Source: Botrytis cinerea B05.10
Lineage: Eukaryota > Ascomycota > Leotiomycetes > Helotiales > Sclerotiniaceae
Reading direction: 5' to 3'
Assembly (NCBI RefSeq): GCF_000143535.2
Contig: NC_037318.1
Location: 2,480,001-2,544,000, forward strand
DNA length: 64,000 nucleotides
Part shown: piece after piece, positions 60,085 through 64,000 of the stretch
Layout: each line of letters begins with the position of its first letter
Numbering within the stretch: position 1 is the first letter of the stretch
Position numbers and translations under genes: made by a program
Notes under the pieces: generated by a model
The model's database searches: none
Seen by the model: the letters and a program-made list of their open reading frames with translations, nothing else
What the model was told of the DNA's origin: nothing

Positions 60085-61479
60085 CTACTTCTCTGACTGA
60101 TCTGCTGGATGGTCCCGAAGCCATTGTTTGATTTCTTTAAGACCTTTGTCTTCATCGGTCCAAGAATTCATTGTGGTATCAATACTCTTGAGCTGATCAA
60201 GAATTGTCTGATCTTCGATAATGGTAAAAGACTACAATAACTGAGTTAATAGGTCTCAAAGAGAAGGACAGGGTTCAAACCTCTTTGTAGCCGGAGACCA
60301 TATCTTGAACTAACGCTTTCATTTTTTCTTCTTTTTTCGATTCGGTCATAGTTCCGTCAGCCACCAGCTCATTCAAGGCATCTTCCTTTACAATGAGTTT
60401 TGTCATATCTAGAAAGTTAGTAAAAGCTTGATCAAGTCTCATAGCGCCCTGTTTGATTGAAAATCTCTTTGCAAGATATTCAAGTGTTTTCCTAACGTTT
60501 TTCTTTAGCAGCAATTCTCTCCCTATTCGATAATTCATACTTCTCTAGCTCAGCTTTCTGTCTGGCGCCTTCAACTGCGTCGGAAATTAGAACACCAACA
60601 GTCACTAAAGCGGCGGCTACGCTCAATGAATTGCCCGCGATCTTGAAGTAGCGCATTCCTCGTCCTACAACCTGTGTACCCTCGGCCGCTGCTTCGGATC
60701 CTTCAGCGGCGACCTCGGCGGCGCCACCAACACCCTTCTCAATTGATATGCCTGATTCTGCAGCCTCAATAAACAATTTTGCTTCCTGAGCTGCGTCCCC
60801 AACCAGACCAGCATCACGTGCAGCCGACACTTCAGCAGCACTACTTTTGAAGCATTCAGTAATTAATTTGATGGCATTCGCAGCAAGAGGCCCAAGTTCT
60901 GTTTACAATAAGCAATGAGCGCTTCGATCTCAAGCTGATCATTCACATACCTGCGGCACCCCGAGCGACCACGTTCGCTAGGACTCGGAGACCAGAGTAT
61001 CTGACCATGGATCCGAGCAGAGCAAGTCCTCGCTCGGTAGCTGGATGGATTAGCCAAAGCATGTGGGTCATTTTCGAACATGACTTACTTCCTAATCGCC
61101 CCAGAACGGCAAGAGCGAAGACACCACCGGCAACATCAAAAGCAATCTTCATATCCTCACTGAGCTTAACTGCCTCATCTCGCTTTCTATACCATTCTAA
61201 CTTTTCCTTCTCGGGTAGCCTATCCATAGCCGCGGTTATGTAGTCCTGGGGCGTAGGATAACCAGCTGCTTTAGAAACTTTTTTGAGGTAGTCGTATGCG
61301 CGTATGTCGTTATCCTTCCATTTTGCATCCACCCTTTTCATTTCATCTTGAATCATCACAGATTGGTTAACCAGATCTGTAACGCGCTGTTGTCGAAACT
61401 TATTGTCTGTACCATAATTAGCACTCAGTCCGTCCTATCATGGCAAGTCTTAGAGCTTGCCTGTATAGAACATAGCCAT
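60085..61479 (-). CDS. Six-exon hypothetical protein (380 aa) with Ala/Gly-rich and hydrophobic centre
   Basis: Exons (minus strand) 61479-61461, 61406-61089, 61040-60951, 60898-60541, 60491-60281 and 60231-60085, separated by 54-, 48-, 52-, 49- and 49-bp introns, join to 1143 nt with no stop. The first intron uses a GC donor (ACAG-GCAAGC...GTACAG) with GCTAAT upstream; the others are GT-AG. Residues about 20-115 are charged and helical (KKVSKAAGYPTPQDYITAAM). The middle (about 150-255) is Ala/Gly/Glu-rich with a hydrophobic stretch AGNSLSVAAALVTVGVLIS followed by a charged helix. The C-terminal part is helical (LAKRFSIKQGAM) and ends DHPADQSEK. I recognise no named domain. One membrane-interacting helix in a helical bundle is plausible. 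Exon 1 is only 19 nt and the least certain part; without it the ATG at 61356 would give 357 aa. Confidence 0.75.
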
Positions 61480-64000
61480 GATTACTGCCGTATGCTATGG
61501 ATATTGGACAATCTGAAGTGTCTAGAGCAAGCCTTGGTTGTTGTAGCAAGAAAGTAACTGTCTGTAAATCGAATTTATATCCTTTCTATCTTTTAAGTAT
61601 CTGCGCTCTCCCTTTGCTGAATTGTTTAATTCCCCTCGATAGGTTCACTTTGATGCCGCATAAGTGGATCCATGATTAGCACTAGGATATGACAGACTCT
61701 TCTACTATGACGTGAGCCTGATAAGGGTCTGAAGTAGTGTAGAAAACCCTAACCTAATTCGAGTGCATTTGCTGTGGGTCTATGGCCAAAAAATATACAT
61801 ACACGAAAGCATATTGATCCACATCTACTGTATGATGGAATCTGTACCACAGACAAGTATCTATATCTGATCATTAGTACTTACATGTTGCTTTAGTATA
61901 GACTTAGTTTAGGGTCAGCATTCGTCAACTCGAAAAGAAACAAGTTTTGAAAATGAGTACGATTGAAATAGCGAAAACTAATTTGATTCTAAGCCTATTT
62001 AAATATAATCTATACTACACATCTAGAATAAATTCTTTCAAAGAAAGGCTAATCAAAATAATCGTAGTTTTGCTTATAACAATGGCTTTTAATATCAATT
62101 TCAACGAATCAGTATATTCTAATGATTCGAGTAATCTACTCCTAATCTGCTCTAGCTGTTTATTTATGATTAGCCTTATATATATATCATCTGATTTAAT
62201 ATCATATAATTCTTATATAATTCTTATATAATCTTTAATTGATTTCAATTATATACAGTTCAAAGTTATATAATAGGTAATAGAGGTTATATGTAATAAT
62301 TTATAAAACTATTAAATTAAATAAATATTATTAATTTAGATTGAAAGAAATTATATTCTCATTAATTATATTTGAAAGATAATAAATTGAATTTGAAAAG
62401 GATAATTAATAATTCGATGTATATATATCATGTGAGTATATATGTGATTTATTTTGACTTAGAGAAAAAAAAATCTGAATTTCAGAAGCCTTGTAGCCCC
62501 CCCCTTGTAGATCCACAAAAATGTGGGCTATGAGTTGTTAAATTTGACTTCCTTATTAGGTTTAGATCTGAATTAGTTTTCGTCATTTCAATCGCACCCT
62601 TGAAAATATTCGATACTCCAAGTTTGTGCAGGAAGGATCTTTTTCATGTGCCATTTCCTGTATGCAAGGCCATCAACAGCCAATGACAACGCCAGCCATG
62701 ACTCAGAAATTGAATTAACTACGCCAATAGTGAAAGGAGATATGTCATCGAACAGCTCAGCTGTCATCTTTCTGTCACAGCGGGAGGACGCAATGTGGGC
62801 ACCTATTCGAAGTTCACATCTGACTTTTCAAGATTTGGAACTAGGAGTACAAACTTCAAGCACGAGATTACAAGTTCAATGATTTGAGCAAGTCTCGCCG
62901 GCGTTAGTCCGCAAAGAATGTATATTGTATTCCTTATTTGAGACAATACGGAGTATAGAGGTGGTAGAAGGTAGAATATATGCATTACTATTTGGTAAAG
63001 CTACAAGTCGTCAGATTCTTTGCAGCTGCGAAATGTGTTATGTCAAATAGTGAGCACAATGTAGAATACTATCCACTTTAATCCTAGGTTCCAAGACGTC
63101 GAGGTCTAAAGCTGAACTTGAGGGACTATTCGAGTGGTCCACTTGCCGGAAACTAGTCTCTCCACTTGTCTTTCCATGCAAACATAAATATAAGCATATT
63201 CTTGAAGGCGTTTTAATCGGTTCTTGACGCCCAATAAGCCTTTCCTCATAGATCGCTTCTAACAAAACTGTCGCTTAGGTAAGCATAATTACCCTTGTAA
63301 GTGTATCCTTTTCTGCAAGGTGGGGTATATTTATCTTGACAATTTCTTTTCGTATATGCAGTCAAAAGATAATAAGAGCTGAGGGGTGCGGCTTAACTGT
63401 TCTCATCTTTAGTGTGGCGTAGGTAAACACCATAATGCAACTGATTCCAGATCTGCTTCTAAGGGGTCTCAGGAATTTTTTAGGTTATGATGCGCATCGG
63501 AAGTTAAGTAGAATCATGCCGGGGTGACGAAGTCCTCCACGTGGCAACACATGATAAGCGATGATGGTTGGAGGTTATTGCCTTTTACCCAGTAACACGT
63601 CCCTCACGCATGTTACGCAATCACGAGGCAATGCTATGACCTTTAGAGGCATGGGAATAGTACGCCACGTATGAGATTCAGCTGTCACCAGTTCAATTCA
63701 ACTAGCAGAAAATAATTTTCCACAAGTTGAAGATTGACTTGGATTGATTACTCAAAACGGGCGCCGCGTGCGATTACGAAAAGTCATGAATGGCGCAATA
63801 TTTGCTTAAGGCAAGTGCTGTCGATCATATGGAGTATACTAATGCGCAGATGTGCGACTTGGTCTTGCTGTTCGTTCGTTGACATCAGTTGACCAAAATG
63901 ATGTTATAGACTTTCATATCCTATTGTGACGTAGTGAAATACAGAAATAATGAACACCGATGAAAACTAATAAACACTAATACAGGGAATGGCCATTCTC
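61480..64000. other. Intergenic, no supported gene
   Basis: Normal to AT-rich sequence. Frames at 61953-62231 (a short hydrophobic peptide) and 62646-62882 lack codon structure and resemblance. An AT-rich patch at 62220-62470 precedes a C run (62501-62509). I see no tRNA or repeat array that I can support. Confidence 0.45.

Noticed and set aside
60492..60538. Frameshift between two minus-strand frames in the unknown gene
   Set aside because: A 49-bp GTATGA...TTAG intron joins the two frames exactly, in line with the other 48-52-bp introns of the gene, so no frameshift is needed.
61953..62231. 93-codon frame with two hydrophobic stretches
   Set aside because: AT-rich, Ile/Ser/Leu/Asn-dominated composition expected by chance; no neighbouring exon or motif.
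63480..63545. Weak resemblance to a 5S rRNA segment (GGAAGTTAAG ... CCGGGGTGACGA)
   Set aside because: Only a short middle part resembles 5S; the 5' and 3' pairing arms and internal control spacing are missing. At most a relic, not supported.

Overview
The window is nuclear DNA of a filamentous ascomycete. Introns are short (48-158 bp) with GT-AG ends and CTAAC/CTGAC-like branch points. GNA1, LSM7, a class-3 diacylglycerol-lipase-like protein and GH43 are all of Pezizomycotina type. Long AT-rich blocks contain retrotransposons whose copies differ by C-to-T/G-to-A changes, the mark of repeat-induced point mutation (RIP). Gene content and the LTR/gypsy types suggest a leotiomycete such as a member of the Sclerotiniaceae. 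That placement is inference; no marker gene proves it.

Layout. Positions 1-12.4 kb are normal-composition, gene-dense DNA: GNA1 (+), an unknown acidic protein (-), LSM7 (-) divergent from a large membrane-type lipase (+), then two convergent hydrolase genes, a type-B carboxylesterase (+) and a class-3 lipase (-), each of which appears to carry a small frameshift. From 12.4 to 31.2 kb, single genes alternate with AT-rich repeat DNA: an alkyl-sulfatase (+), an 8-cysteine small secreted protein (-), a secreted GH43 (+) and a 444-aa lineage-specific protein (+). Between them lie at least four different MITE-like elements with TA target duplications, a solo copia LTR with an exact 5-bp duplication, and a mirror-image pair of 12-bp minisatellites around an (AAT)38 tract. 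From 31.2 to 60 kb there is almost no intact coding sequence. This block is a RIP-degraded repeat graveyard with a gypsy RT remnant (-), a copia element (-), a ~11-kb gypsy element (+) with paired 271-bp LTRs, a further solo LTR and a Fot1/pogo transposon inserted into an older transposon relic. From 60.1 to 61.5 kb there is one intact six-exon gene of unknown function (-), and 61.5-64 kb shows no gene I can support.

How the parts relate. The genes form no pathway cluster. Several encode secreted or lipid/sulfate-ester-acting hydrolases (carboxylesterase, lipases, alkyl-sulfatase, GH43) and one encodes an effector-like small secreted protein, a mix often found at the edges of RIP-affected, fast-evolving compartments. 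The clearest sequence observations are: replacement of the catalytic Asp-Asp pair by Asn-Asn in all three reverse transcriptases; a gypsy LTR pair whose two copies are mutated in complementary halves; five copies of a ~32-bp hairpin inside that gypsy element; and two intact, unrecognised genes (444 and 380 aa) at the edges of the repeat block.
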